This document shows, in pieces, positions 54,371-64,000 of a DNA stretch of 64,000 nt (the first letter of the stretch is position 1; every line of letters starts with the position of its first letter). The stretch is from Durusdinium trenchii (lineage: Eukaryota; Sar; Dinophyceae; Suessiales; Symbiodiniaceae). Position numbers and translations under genes: made by a program. The notes below the pieces were generated by a model. The model made no database searches. It was not told the DNA's origin and saw only the letters and a list, made by a program, of their open reading frames with translations. The stretch lies in the NCBI GenBank assembly GCA_963970005.1, contig CAXAMN010026750.1:219619-283618 (forward strand), in the 5' to 3' direction.

Positions 54371-55402
54371 TTGCATTGCTGTAGTGAGTTGGCCTGGGAG
54401 AGACCGTATAGAAACACGCCCATGCTACAGAGGATGGAGCAGCGCCTGCAAGATTGGGGCAACCTATGGCACATCAGGCAGGAAAACCAGCCCCCAAACG
54501 AGCTGCCCAGGCCCAGCACCTACTTGGAACCCGACAAAGCCAGTGGCCCAGATGCAGTCTCTACTCAGCTTTTGAAAAGTGCTCCACCATTGGCCTTGGG
54601 CGCACTGCTCCAGTTGTACCAAACCATGGAGGGACAAGCCTACCTAAAAACACCAAAATGGAGCGCCCCATCACCCTCACATCCGTACTCTGGAGGGTAT
54701 GGTGTAGACTCAGAAAGCCGATCCTGGATCAGTTGCAAAAACAGTTGCCCATCTCCATGGATCATGGAGCAAGACCAGGTGCCAATGTCCTCCATGTGGC
54801 CTCAGAACGACTTCTACGCCAGGAAGCCCACAAAGCCAGAAACCGTCATGGAGTCACCGTCTTGGTGGACATGTCCACGTTCTATGACACGATCCAACTT
54901 GGAAAACTCCAAGGAGGCCCTCAAGCTCAACCGGACCAAAAGCGGTCATGGCAGAGCACAACATGTCCCGGCTGGCTGTCCACAGGCACCACTCCTGGCG
55001 AAAGCAGTACTGGCACCAGCTCTCATTCCCTGGAAAGAGCAGCATGCCCAGGTGTACCTCTCCAGCTGGGTTGATGATGTTGGTTTCGACACTGCCGGAC
55101 AAACACCGCTACAAGTTGCTCAAGAGGCTGTTGCCGCCTACAGAGACCTCCATGCCAAGCTGGTGGACTTGGGGCTCAGAGTCAACCCCAAGAAGACGGC
55201 TTTCATTGCCACCGATAAGGCTACTGACAAAGCCCTGAAGAACCTCCTCACCCCACAAGAACCTCCTGTGACTTCGGTGATGCGAGACCTTGGAGTGGAC
55301 CATCAGGCGGCCAGACGGAGGCGCATTCCTGTCCTTCGACAACGTTTCAACAAGGCCAAACAAAGGAAGAGGGCCTGGCCCCAAGATACAGAACAGCCAT
55401 GA
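54371..55402 (+). pseudogene. LINE reverse transcriptase
   Basis: One frame gives YLEPDKASGPDAVSTQLLKS (motif 0/1). A second frame gives ERPITLTSVLWRVWCRL, then VTVLVDMSTFYDTI (motif A, about 54,858-54,899). Back in the first frame SSWVDDVGFD is motif C (55,062-55,091) and LGLRVNPKKTAFI is motif D. Thus the order is right but a frame change separates motifs A and C. The RT copies element RNA at a nicked target. Confidence 0.7.
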
Positions 55403-55404
55403 GA

Positions 55405-57152
55405 CAGGCCATGGCTACACACCTGGAACACCATGCCGGGGCTTACTTGATAGCGCCTACAATTACATCAGCAGGTGGACCAGACAAGCCACCCCTCTGC
55501 TGATGGAGAACGAGCTCTCCCTCCAAGACCCTTGGTGGAAAGTAGAGCAGATCCTGCTGCTGGAAGCTCGCAACCAGCGAACAGCCAGGTTGGCGCAACG
55601 GCCACATCATCAACACTTCATCACAGGCCTTGATTGGCAAGTTTTCAGACAAATGATCAGAAGCCTCCCTGCAGAACTCAAGCCCCACTTGAAAACATGG
55701 GTTCAAGGAGCGATTCATTTTCGAGAAGCTGGCCAACGCAAGCAATGCCCCATTTGCCAGGTCCCAGCTACACCGAAGCACATCCTCTGGCTCTGCAAAT
55801 GGCACCATGGACAGGCGCATAATAAACCCATGCCTCCGGCGTGGGCGGAACGCATAATGCACCATGATGAAGAACCACTATGGAATGCAGCATGGATTCC
55901 TCTTGAACCACAAGAACACCTCCAGATACAGCATCAATACCAAGGGCATGGCACTTGGCAGGACCTCCAGGCATGGGGCCACACCAACACCAAGGCTGGG
56001 CATTCACACTGGATGCTCCCCCATCCAACGCAGTGGGTCTTTGGCCTGTGTGTGCGCACCCAGTCTCTAGGCCAGCTACAGCGGTTGGGGGCCTCACAGA
56101 AGTCCCTGGCAATCCCCAAACCAAAACCAGAGCACTCATAGCCGGTCTGTTGGCGCTTGCAAAGCATACCACAACCCCAGTGAGAGTCATTGTGCAACTC
56201 ACGACAGTTTGGGAGGTGTGGATGCAGCCCAGACACAGACAACCTTACCTTTTTGAGAACATCACAGACCAAGACCTTGCGAGAGTGACAGTCCTCTATG
56301 TGTGCAGAAACACACGCACGCCCGAGGCTCCAGGAAATGAGCCACAACAGGCGAAGACAGCGAGATGCAGAATTGGTAGCCTGCGAGAGGGCTAATGCCA
56401 TGCGTGACCGGAGACACACAGAATGGCAGAAGGTGCTCGATGAGGATTACAAGGTCATCTACCAACGTGCAGCGGCTAGGCTGGCCAAAATCTTTGCAAA
56501 CAAGGACCATTACATCCATCAAAAAGCACCCCGACATCTAGGCAAGCAGACGAAACAATACAAGAAACAACTTGTCTCCCAGTGCCGCCGACCGTGGACG
56601 TCGCCGCAGCATCGCTGGGAACCACGCCGCAGTGGATTTCAATGTGGGGCCTGTGGAGTCCGCGTTCATCAGGCCTTGACAGTTCCAGTCATTGAAGAAC
56701 GACTGAGCCAGGAATGCCCGCAGCTGAGCATTGAGGCCCACCAAGTCGACCAACCCAGTCACCATGAACCACTGGCCAAAAAGCTCACATCCGCAACATG
56801 CTTGAACAGCAGGCGCATCCACCTCCGACAGCAGGACCAGCATAGCCTTGAAGAGACCACAGGTTATCTACGATGTGCCAAGTGTGGCTGCAGTGTACAC
56901 AAACATCACAAACGCATCAATGAGACCGCCTCCCAACCTTTCATCCAGGCTCCCTGTCTTGACAAGCCCCATGGTGGCCACGCCAGCCATGTGTTGCGGC
57001 AGAAAGGCGAACGTGTGACATGTCGCCAATGTGGGCTCAACCTCCAGCTTGATGCGGATGAGCGAGTTCACAGGTGCCATCAAGAAGCCCTGCAAAGGTT
57101 CCGGTCTCAGTGGATCGCCGCCGCGTCACGGAAATCTTCACGAGACAGGTAG
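55405..57152 (+). pseudogene. LINE C-terminal zinc motifs and RNase H-like region
   Basis: A thumb-like helical part is followed by KQCPICQVPATPKHILWLCK (55,741-55,800), a CxxC-x(n)-H-x-x-x-C zinc motif common after LINE RTs. An RNase H-like stretch (WAFTLDAP, then ALIAGLLALAKH, about 55,990-56,170) has lost some acidic residues. From 56,298 a long frame gives a charged helix and three CxxC blocks: FQCGACGVRVH, LRCAKCGCSVH and VTCRQCGLNLQ, closing at 57152. An overlapping frame (57074-57448) adds an acidic tail ending MGVEVTYF. Confidence 0.55.
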
Positions 57153-57514
57153 AACAAGCCAGTCAACAGGACGAAGGTGCCAAGGCAGCACCCACCACAA
57201 CAAATGAGGAGCCTGAGCCACCGGTGACTCCAACAAGACCTGGAAGGTCTGCGCCTATGCAAGCCTGGCCATGGAGGTTCTCGGATCCCATGTTGGGAGG
57301 TGGACTGGCTTGTCTGGTCTGGCCCAAGCTGGCCTCAGAGCCCCAGGCGGGCATGGCGCAGGAAGAGCCGTCAGACCAGGAGGAGGCCTCGGAGGAACAA
57401 GAAGAGACAGCCGATGAAGAAATGGGCGTGGAAGTGACATACTTCTAAGCGCCTGGCGGCCTCCAGAAGGCCAAAGTGCCCACGAGCGTGCAGCAAAAGA
57501 CACTTTAGGGAAAA

Positions 57515-57573
57515 ATACATACACACATACACACATACATACATGCATGCATGCATACATACATACATACATA
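57515..57573 (+). repeat. (ACAT)n between LINE copies 1 and 2
   Basis: ATACATACACACATACACAC and ATGC/ACAT words; the next element starts at 57574 with CGGCTCAAGGTCTTGGCTCG. Confidence 0.95.
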
Positions 57574-59990
57574 CGGCTCAAGGTCTTGGCTCGAATCTTG
57601 CTTAAGTCCAAGCTGTGCGGCCTTATCGAACATTTCGGAGGCTTACCCGGACGGCATTGGTCCTACTCTCTCCCATTGCGAGATCATCTTCCAGGCCCTC
57701 TTCTACATCCTCGCTTGGGGTAGTCACCTCTGATCAGATCCTTCGAGAGGCACTGAGCTCTTCTACTACTGAGCATGCAGGTCGGACTCTGCTTCTCAGG
57801 TGTCTGATCGGCTGGGACTTTTGGCAGAGGTTATCAACATGCACCTCTCGGCTGGTGACATTTTTCTCACGCCAGCTCAATAGTATCGCCAATCACAAGG
57901 TGATCCAGTGCAATCCACGCAGGAGTCGCACTTCCTTCACAAGCTCAAGGGCAACAGATCCTGGCTGATCTTCAACGATTTCAAAATCTCACTCACAAGC
58001 ACCTTGGGGTACATGGTCAGATGGAGCGCATTGCTGTTAAAGTCTCTCTTTTTGTGGTCAGAACTTGATTCGCATGTTTGGCAATCCGGAGAACCTGTGC
58101 TTTGCCAATGCGGTCTTCAGATCGCTTCCTTGGTGTGGGGACGTTTTCATCAGACCTTTTGCACCTTCCTCAGTTCATCTGTCTCCTGGTGCCTCATTTA
58201 TTTGGAACAGATTGACAAGATGCTCTGGCCCCATTTGCCGAAGGCCAACAAGCTGAGGAAAAGGGAAGCCTGCGGGTCTGGTAGTCCCGGGTTTGATAGC
58301 CCTTGCGCCTCAAGTTGGCCCTCCACCTCTACAGGCGACTTTGGCTCATCCAAGCGGAGGGGCAAGGCATCCTGGACGGGGTCCGGTCTATGTGGCCAAC
58401 GGAGTCTTGCAAGCCTTCCCTTCTGGCTTTCGTCCTGACTCCGCTGGTGCCAAAGAGAGACGAGCCACTAGAGTCCGGAAGCGCTTCCTCAAAGCACGAG
58501 GGCGCTTCACAAGTTGCGCCTGAACAACGACATCCGGTACCGACTTCACTGCGCAAGTCACAAGGGAGCCATCCATCCGTCCGGTCCTGATTGGGGAGCC
58601 CAAGCTAATGGACTGGCTCCTCAACGTCGACAACAGCTACGTGTGTGATGGCTGGTCGACGTCTCAAGATGCTGTGGTTTTCGACATGAAACCTGACCGT
58701 GGCGATTCAGTCAACCTTTGACATCTGGCCACTGTGCGGAAGGTATTTTCCATGGCTTTGAAGCTAGCAATGGCGTTGGGCGCTCTCCTGAAGGCCAAGT
58801 ACAAGTGGCAAGTTGTGTCTGGCCCACTCCAGTCTCTCCAGGCCTAACTTTTGGAGTGGGTTTTTGATGTGCGCTGTGCGCAGCGGACAGTTGTGGAAGC
58901 GAACGGGATATGGAGGCAATCCAGATTCCAGATTGTGTATTTTCCCTTCATGATGATCCGCCCGCACTCAACTGGCAGCACCTTTTGCGTCGTATCAAGG
59001 TTGTCATGACCTTTGGATCGGACCGTCAGCCTCAAGCTCTAGAGGAACACCAGCGATCGCCTTGCCATTGGCCTATGTGGATCTCACTTTCACTCGCCTG
59101 CTGCGGTTCAAATTTTGGGGTGGCCACGTCAAAGCTCTCCCGTCGACTCCACCACAACACCGAGCCGGAGCTTTGGAACCGAGGCGTGACGTGAAGCCTA
59201 TTTCCGGGAACAAAATGGTGTCATGAGCACCTTCGAGGGCACTGGCTTGCGGAGTGATCTGGAGGCGGTCCACCTCAAGCAAGGACAGGTTTGCTGTTTA
59301 GACATTGCAACTATTTTGTGTGACAGAGGCCATCGCCAGTACATCTTTGTCTTCGCCATTTTTGATGTCAACACCCATGAGTTTGTTGGCTCCATCACGG
59401 GCATCGTACCGGGAGGCCGCCAAGCAGCGGGCTCTTTTCTTTGCGCTCAAGCATTTGGCTCTCCATGTCCTGGACAAGATACATGTTGGGATCTCCGATT
59501 ACCGCGCGTGGAAAAGGTCTTCGACCGTTACTCGGGCCTCTATGTTGGGTTGGGGGTTGAGGACTTGGAGCGGATTTGCCCTTTGCTTTTTCTCTCCAAC
59601 CTGCTGCTGTCCAAAAGCGCCTGCTTCTGCAAAATCTCACCAAGGAGATTGCCCAAGTCAGGGCGCAACAGGAACACCCCACTGAGTTGTTGGAGTGCCA
59701 AAAGGCCACCAATGAGGTCATTCTCCTAGCTGCTGCAGAGCGGATGGATCACTTGCTGAGCGATGCGGACCACTTTTTCCATGTTAAGGACAAGACGCCT
59801 TGGGATGCGCGCAGGCCATTGCGGACATCCTCAAGAATCCGAACGTCAATGGACACTCTTGGGAAGCCGCCCTTGTGGAGTGGCCACAGCAGAGTTGGCT
59901 GAATGCACTCCGTGACCCTTGCCCGGATCCCCACAAGACCTGCGGCGGACGTTCAACTAGTACCGCGTCGCACCTGGAAGCCCGCAGGCA
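57574..59990 (+). mobile_element. Non-LTR retroelement copy 2 with second C19-like Cys box
   Basis: About 2.4 kb. Near 58,071-58,121 it reads MFGNPENLCFANAVFRSLPW, a USP-type Cys box (Cys at 58098-58100). Near 58,585-58,710 another frame reads WLLNVDNSYVCDGWSTSQDA. From about 59,280 there is an RNase H-like region: YIFVFAIFDVNTHEFVGSIT, then REAAKQRALFFALKHLAL and HVGISDYRAV in neighbouring frames, which fits the D...E...D order. No RT motif was found, so the middle is deleted or diverged. It ends in (ACAT)n at 59,991. The last 600 bases recur in copies 3 and 4. Confidence 0.6.
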
Positions 59991-60091
59991 AACAAACAAA
60001 CATACATACATACATACAGACATGCATACATACATACATACATACTTACATACATACGAACATACATACATACATACATACATACATAATA
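59991..60091 (+). repeat. (ACAT)n between copies 2 and 3
   Basis: AAACAAACAAACATACATAC and on as ACAT with few changes; ends TAATACGG at the next element. Confidence 0.95.
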
Positions 60092-60779
60092 CGGCTCAAG
60101 GTCTTGGCTCGAATCTTGCTTGGCTGCCCCGAAGTCCAAGCAGCGCGGCCTTCTCGAATATTTCGGAGGCTTACCCGGACGGCATTGGTCCTACTCTCTC
60201 CCATTGCGAGATCATCTTCCAGGCCCTCTTCTATATCCTCGGTTGCCTCCAGCACGGGCATCGTACCGGGTGAGGCCGCCAAGCAGCGGGCTCTTTTCTT
60301 TGCGCTCAAGCATTTGGCTCTCCATGTGCTGGACAAGATACATGTTGGGATCTCCAATTACCGCGCGTGGAAAAGGTCTTCGACCGTTACTCGGGCCTCT
60401 ATGTTGGGTTGGAGGTTGAGGACTTGGAGCGGATTTGCCCTTTGCTTTTTCTCTCCAACCTGCTGCTGTCCAAAAGCGCCTGCTTTTGCAAAATCTCACC
60501 AAGGAGATTGCCCAAGTCAGGGCGCAACAGGAACATCCCACTGAGTTGTTGGAGTACCAAAAGGCCCACTTACTGAGCGACGCGGACCACTTTTTCCATG
60601 TTAAGGACAAGACGCCTTGGGATGCGCGCAGGCCATTGCGGACATCCTCAAGAATCCGAACGTCAATGGACACTCTTGCCAAGCCGCCCTTGTGGAGTGG
60701 TGACCCTTGCAAGGATCCCCACAAGACCTGCGGCGGATGTTCAACTAGTACCGTGTCGCACCTGGAAGCCCGCAGGCAA
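60092..60779 (+). mobile_element. Deletion derivative of copy 2 (copy 3)
   Basis: The first 165 bases match the start of copy 2 and then join directly to the RNase H-like 3' part (TCGTACCGGGTGAGGCCGCC). About 1.7 kb of copy 2 is missing. Compared with copy 4 it also lacks about 50 bases near 60,565. The 5' frame MAAPKSKQRGLLEYF contains QRGLLEYF, which fits a PCNA-binding PIP box by pattern. Confidence 0.8.
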
Positions 60780-60831
60780 ACAAACAAACAAACATACATA
60801 CATACATACAAACATACATACACACATAATA
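60780..60831 (+). repeat. (ACAT)n between copies 3 and 4
   Basis: CAAACAAACAAACATACATA, then ACAT units, ending CACATAATACGG. Confidence 0.95.
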
Positions 60832-61560
60832 CGGCTCAAGGTCTTGGCTCGAATCTTGCTTGGCTGCCCCGAAGTCCAAGCAGTGCGGCCTTCTCGAATA
60901 TTTCGGAGGCTTACCCGGACGGCATTGGTCCTACTCTCTCCCATTGCGAGATCATCTGCCAGGCCCTCTTCTATATCCTCGGTTGCCTCCAGCACGGGCA
61001 TCGTACCGGGTGAGGCCGCCAAGCAGCGGGCTCTTTTCTTTGCGCTCAAGCATTTGGCTCTCCATGTGCTGGACAAGATACATGTTGGGATCTCCGATTA
61101 CCGCGCGTGGAAAAGGTCTTCGACCGTTACTCGGGCCTCTATGTTGGGTTGGAGGTAGAGGACTTGGAGCGGATTTGCCCTTTGCTTTTTCTCTCCAACC
61201 TGCTGCTGTCCAAAAGCGCCTGCTTTTGCAAAATCTCACCAAGGAGATTGCCCAAGTCAGGGCGCAACAGGAACATCCCACTCAGTTGTTGGAGTACCAA
61301 AAGGCCACCAATGAGGTCATTCTCCTAGCTGCTGCAGAGCGGATGGATCACTTACTGAGCGACGCGGACCACTTTTTCCACGTTAAGGACAAGACGCCTT
61401 GGGATGCGCGCAGGCCATTGCGGACATCCTCAAGAATCCGAACGTCAATGGACACTCTTGCCAAGCCGCCCTTGTGGAGTGGTGACCCTTGCAAGGATCC
61501 CCACAAGACCTGCGGCGGATGTTCAACTAGTACCGTGTCGCACCTGGAAGCCCGCAGGCA
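60832..61560 (+). mobile_element. Deletion derivative of copy 2 (copy 4)
   Basis: Nearly identical to copy 3, with the same deletion junction (CCTCCAGCACGGGCATCGTA then TGAGGCCGCC), but it keeps the 50 bases missing in copy 3. Identity with copies 2 and 3 over the 3' part is very high by eye, so the copies are recent. Confidence 0.8.
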
Positions 61561-61850
61561 AACAAACAATCAAACATACATACATACATACTTACATACA
61601 TACATACACACACGCGTACATACACGCATGCATGCATACATACATACATACATACATACACACGTACATACGTACCTACGTACCTACATCCCTACCTACC
61701 TGCATACCTACATACGTACATACCTACATACATACATTCATACATTCATACATACATTCATACATTCATTCGTTCATTCCTTCATTCATGCATTCATTCA
61801 TTCACTTACTCACTCATACATACATACATACATACATACACACACACATG
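61561..61850 (+). repeat. (ACAT)n with ACGT and ATTC variants, right end of LINE series
   Basis: 290 bases: (ACAT)n, (ACGT) and ACCT words, (ATTC)n at 61,735-61,800, then (ACAT)n and (CA)n. Confidence 0.95.
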
Positions 61851-62290
61851 TAGTTGTAGTAGCTCTTTTGTTCTTGCTTGAGCACGGTTTTGTCCCATAA
61901 AGGGAGCCAGAAGATGCATCCAAAAGCCTGTACATTGATTAGCCATTGTGACCATCCACCGGGCAAGCCGGCGGCGGAAGTTTCCTATAAGAACAAATTG
62001 ACCCATAGCCGTGCGCCAGTTCTTTCCACCGTGCGTGTCCCTCGTGTCCCTCAGCCAGACGCACGCGCTCCGCACTTTTGACCAACAACTGGAGCTAGAG
62101 CTGTTGAAACTAAAGCTAACTGGGAGCTAGACGTTAACTATGATGTGATAGCTTGTCTCAGCGGACAGTAATCGAAATGAGCACTTTAAGTAAGCAAATT
62201 ACCTAAAATTTGTCAACCTCTCAAGAGAGCCGGGTGGCGGGGAGAGATGACTCAGCTGCAGCGGTGCCAGAGCGCGCGAGAGATGACTCA
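61851..62290. other. Unassigned sequence
   Basis: A short plus frame 61878-62081 has no known motif. GAGAGATGACTCAGC is present twice near 62,240 and 62,278. Confidence 0.4.
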
Positions 62291-63079
62291 GCCGCGTACT
62301 AAAGTTGCACTACAAAGCCGCCAGTTCTCATCTTCCAGCTCGCCAGATACTCCGCGTACTAAAGTTGTACTACAAAGTCGCCAGTTCTCAGCTTCCAGCT
62401 CCACAGATTGCTCTGCTTACTAAAATTGTACTAGAAAGTCGCCAGTTCTCAGCCTCCAGCTCCCCAGCCTACTCCGCGCACTAAAGTTGCAGTACAAAGT
62501 CGCCAGTTCTCAGCTTCCAGCTCCACAGATTGCTCCGCGCACTAAAGTTGTACTACAAAGTCGCCAGTTCTCATCTTCCAGCTCCACAGATTGCTCCGCG
62601 CACTACAGTTGTACTACAAAGTCGCCAGTTCTCAGCTTCCAGCTCCCCAAATACTCCGCGTACTAAAGTTGTACTACAAAGTCGCCAGTTCTCAGCCTCC
62701 AGCTCACCTGGCTACTCCGCGTACTAAAGTTGTACTGCAAAGTCGCCAGTTCTCAGCCTGCAGCTCCCCAGATACTCCGCGCACTAAAGTTCTACTACAA
62801 AGTCGCCAGTTCTCAGCTTCCAGCTCCACAGATTGCTCCGTGTACTAAAGTTGTACTACATGCAAAGTCGCCAGTTCTCAGCTTCCAGCTCCCCAGATAC
62901 TCCGCGTACTAAAGTTGTACTACAAAGTCGCCAGTTCTCAGCCTCCAGCTCCCCAGCCTACTCCGCGCACTAAAGTTGTACTACAAAGTCGCCAGTTCTC
63001 AGCCTGCAGCTCCCCAGATACTCAGCGTACTAAAGTTGCACTACAAAGTCGCCAGTTCTCAGCTTCCAGCTCTCCAGAT
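62291..63079 (+). repeat. 61-bp tandem repeat, 13 units
   Basis: Units start at about 62291, 62351, 62412, 62473, 62534, 62595, 62655, 62716, 62776, 62837, 62901, 62962 and 63022. The core is CCGCGTACTAAAGTTGTACT then ACAAAGTCGCCAGTTCTCAG and CTTCCAGCTCC. Lengths of 60, 61 and once 64 change the frame between units. Confidence 0.95.
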
Positions 63080-63430
63080 GCTGTGCCTGCCACGAAATCT
63101 GCACCTCGAGGTTCACAAAGCGCTGCGCCTGCCAATCTGCACATGGAGGTTCACAAAGTGCTGTGCCTGCCACTCTGCGCATGGAGGTTCACAAAGTGCT
63201 GCGCCTGGCACGAAATCTGCACATGGAGGTTCACAAAGTGCTGTGCCTGCCACGAAATTTGCACCTCGAGGCACAAAGTGCTGCGCCTGCCGCGAATTCT
63301 GCACATGGAGGTTCACAAAGTGCTGCGCCTGCCACGAAATCTGCGCATGGAGGTTCACAAAGTGCTGCGCCTGCCACGAAATCTGCGCATGGAGGTTCAC
63401 AAAGTGCTGTGCCGCCACGAAATCTGCACT
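63074..63430 (+). repeat. 42-bp tandem repeat (TGCCACGAAATCTGCACATG), nine units
   Basis: Units TGCGCCTGCCACGAAATCTG plus CACATGGAGGTTCACAAAGTGC, some shortened to 38-40 bases by loss of ACGAA. Read on the other strand the core is TTTCGTGGCAGGCGCAGCAC, the word also found near 26,895, 29,560, 36,471 and 36,519. Confidence 0.95.
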
Positions 63431-63589
63431 TCAAGAAACAAGTGAAAACTCTAACCGCAATGGAGGGACGATTCCAAGCATGATCCGACCATGACCCGAG
63501 ACCGTCTCGCACACGTCGTTACGCAAAGCTTGACTCCAGCTTCGGAGCCACCCTTTTTATTGAAAAACACAGCATTTCGTGCGTCCGCT

Positions 63590-63706
63590 TATTGCGCCGG
63601 CCACGAAATCTGCACACATGGAGGTTCACCAAGTGCTGTGCTTGCCACGAAATCTGCACCTCGAGGTTCACAAAGTGCTGCGCCTGCCACAAATTCTGCA
63701 CATGCT
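63590..63706 (+). repeat. 42-bp tandem repeat, second block of three units
   Basis: Same unit as above after 160 bases of other sequence; ends CACATGCTTAG. Confidence 0.95.
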
Positions 63707-64000
63707 TAGATGGGCCTGGTCGTTACTAGTGTGTTATGAGGGTTACAGGCATTAGCTAGTGCCGCTATAAGGCTTTACAAGGGTTAGCTAACGTCTCTAA
63801 TGGTATACCCTTAAGATCAATTTTCAACAGGATTTTGTTGACATTTTTTCTGTAAAAATTGTCAACATAATTTCAAAATGAGCATATATAAATAATTTCA
63901 AATTGCTTGTTGTAAGAAATTGCACAAAAATCTGGGTGTGTTTTTCACTGAAAAACTCAAAACATGTTTGCTTTTGAACATGAGCCTTGGCTGGCAAGTG
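63707..64000. other. AT-rich end of window
   Basis: No gene. A near-perfect hairpin lies at about 63,835-63,867 (TTGACATTTTT / AAAAATTGTCAA). Confidence 0.5.

Larger units (their letters stand above)
51554..57514 (+). mobile_element. Non-LTR retroelement copy 1 (LINE) with C19-like peptidase domain
   Basis: In order: an ORF1-like coiled-coil region, a ubiquitin-specific-protease-like domain (about 53,250-53,850), a reverse transcriptase (54,400-55,380), a CPICxxxxTxxHxxWxC zinc motif, an RNase H-like region and a Cys-rich zinc region to 57,150. No apurinic-type endonuclease was recognised. Frames shift many times, so the copy is dead. It is flanked by (ACAT)n on both sides and has no poly-A. 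Confidence 0.75.

Noticed and set aside
57574..57600. CGGCTCAAGG as a spliced-leader relic
   Set aside because: It only shares GGCTCAAG and recurs as the fixed 5' end of the LINE copies.
62530..63445. Plus-strand frames of 65-176 codons
   Set aside because: Repeat translation of the 61-bp and 42-bp arrays; unit lengths change frame.
62291..63706. CRISPR-like array
   Set aside because: Units are tandem and contiguous without unique spacers, and the genome is eukaryotic.

Overview
The window looks like nuclear DNA of a dinoflagellate, most likely a symbiodiniacean alga. Four things point there. A conserved gene has introns with GA and GC donors and AG|G acceptors. Copia-type polyprotein pieces (WCxxC, LDCGATASA, HPxxY-type Gag) and LINE ORFs are of the kind found throughout such genomes. 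Several short-period repeats give peptides that are frequent in Symbiodinium gene models (for example SDGLQP-like and CPTRVSHKS-like). There are two partial matches to the dinoflagellate spliced leader. Gene density is very low and most of the window is decayed retroelements and tandem repeats. These assignments are from memory of families, not from searches.

Layout. 1-2.5 kb: a broken Penelope-like element with a GIY-YIG nuclease in front of the reverse transcriptase. 2.5-7.3 kb (minus): a copia-type element with Gag, protease, pre-integrase and integrase parts but no RT. 7.5-10.4 kb (plus): a second, heavily deleted LTR element between short direct repeats. 10.4-24 kb: repeats (a decayed tandem repeat, a GTGAAATTTC satellite, a 0.38-kb direct-repeat pair, a 905-bp element with terminal inverted repeats) and a few possible exons. 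24.3-25.3 kb: a hypothetical gene for a membrane-anchored, charged-repeat protein, crossed by an assembly gap. 26.4-27.6 and 35.9-38.0 kb: two copies of one composite repeat module ending in a 13-bp satellite. 28.1-28.9 kb: a multi-exon DUF1348 (NTF2-like) gene. 33-43 kb: possible exons, including two pieces of a J-domain gene. 48.1-48.8 kb: an intact single-exon BCAS2/SPF27 spliceosome gene. 49.8-51.6 kb: minisatellite and microsatellites. 51.6-61.9 kb: a head-to-tail series of non-LTR retroelements separated by (ACAT)n, two of which carry a ubiquitin-specific-protease-like (C19) cysteine box. 62.3-63.7 kb: 61-bp and 42-bp tandem arrays.

The host genes that can be named (BCAS2/SPF27, DUF1348 protein, J-domain protein) are unrelated housekeeping-type genes; no operon or cluster logic joins them. 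The best candidates for new biology are the C19-like domain inside LINE ORFs, the (ACAT)n-separated LINE series with a shared deletion derivative, the permuted Penelope-like element with a telomere-type heptamer in its frame, two small inverted-repeat elements filled with GCG(T/A)AAG words, and a repeat that sits just after splice donors at two loci.
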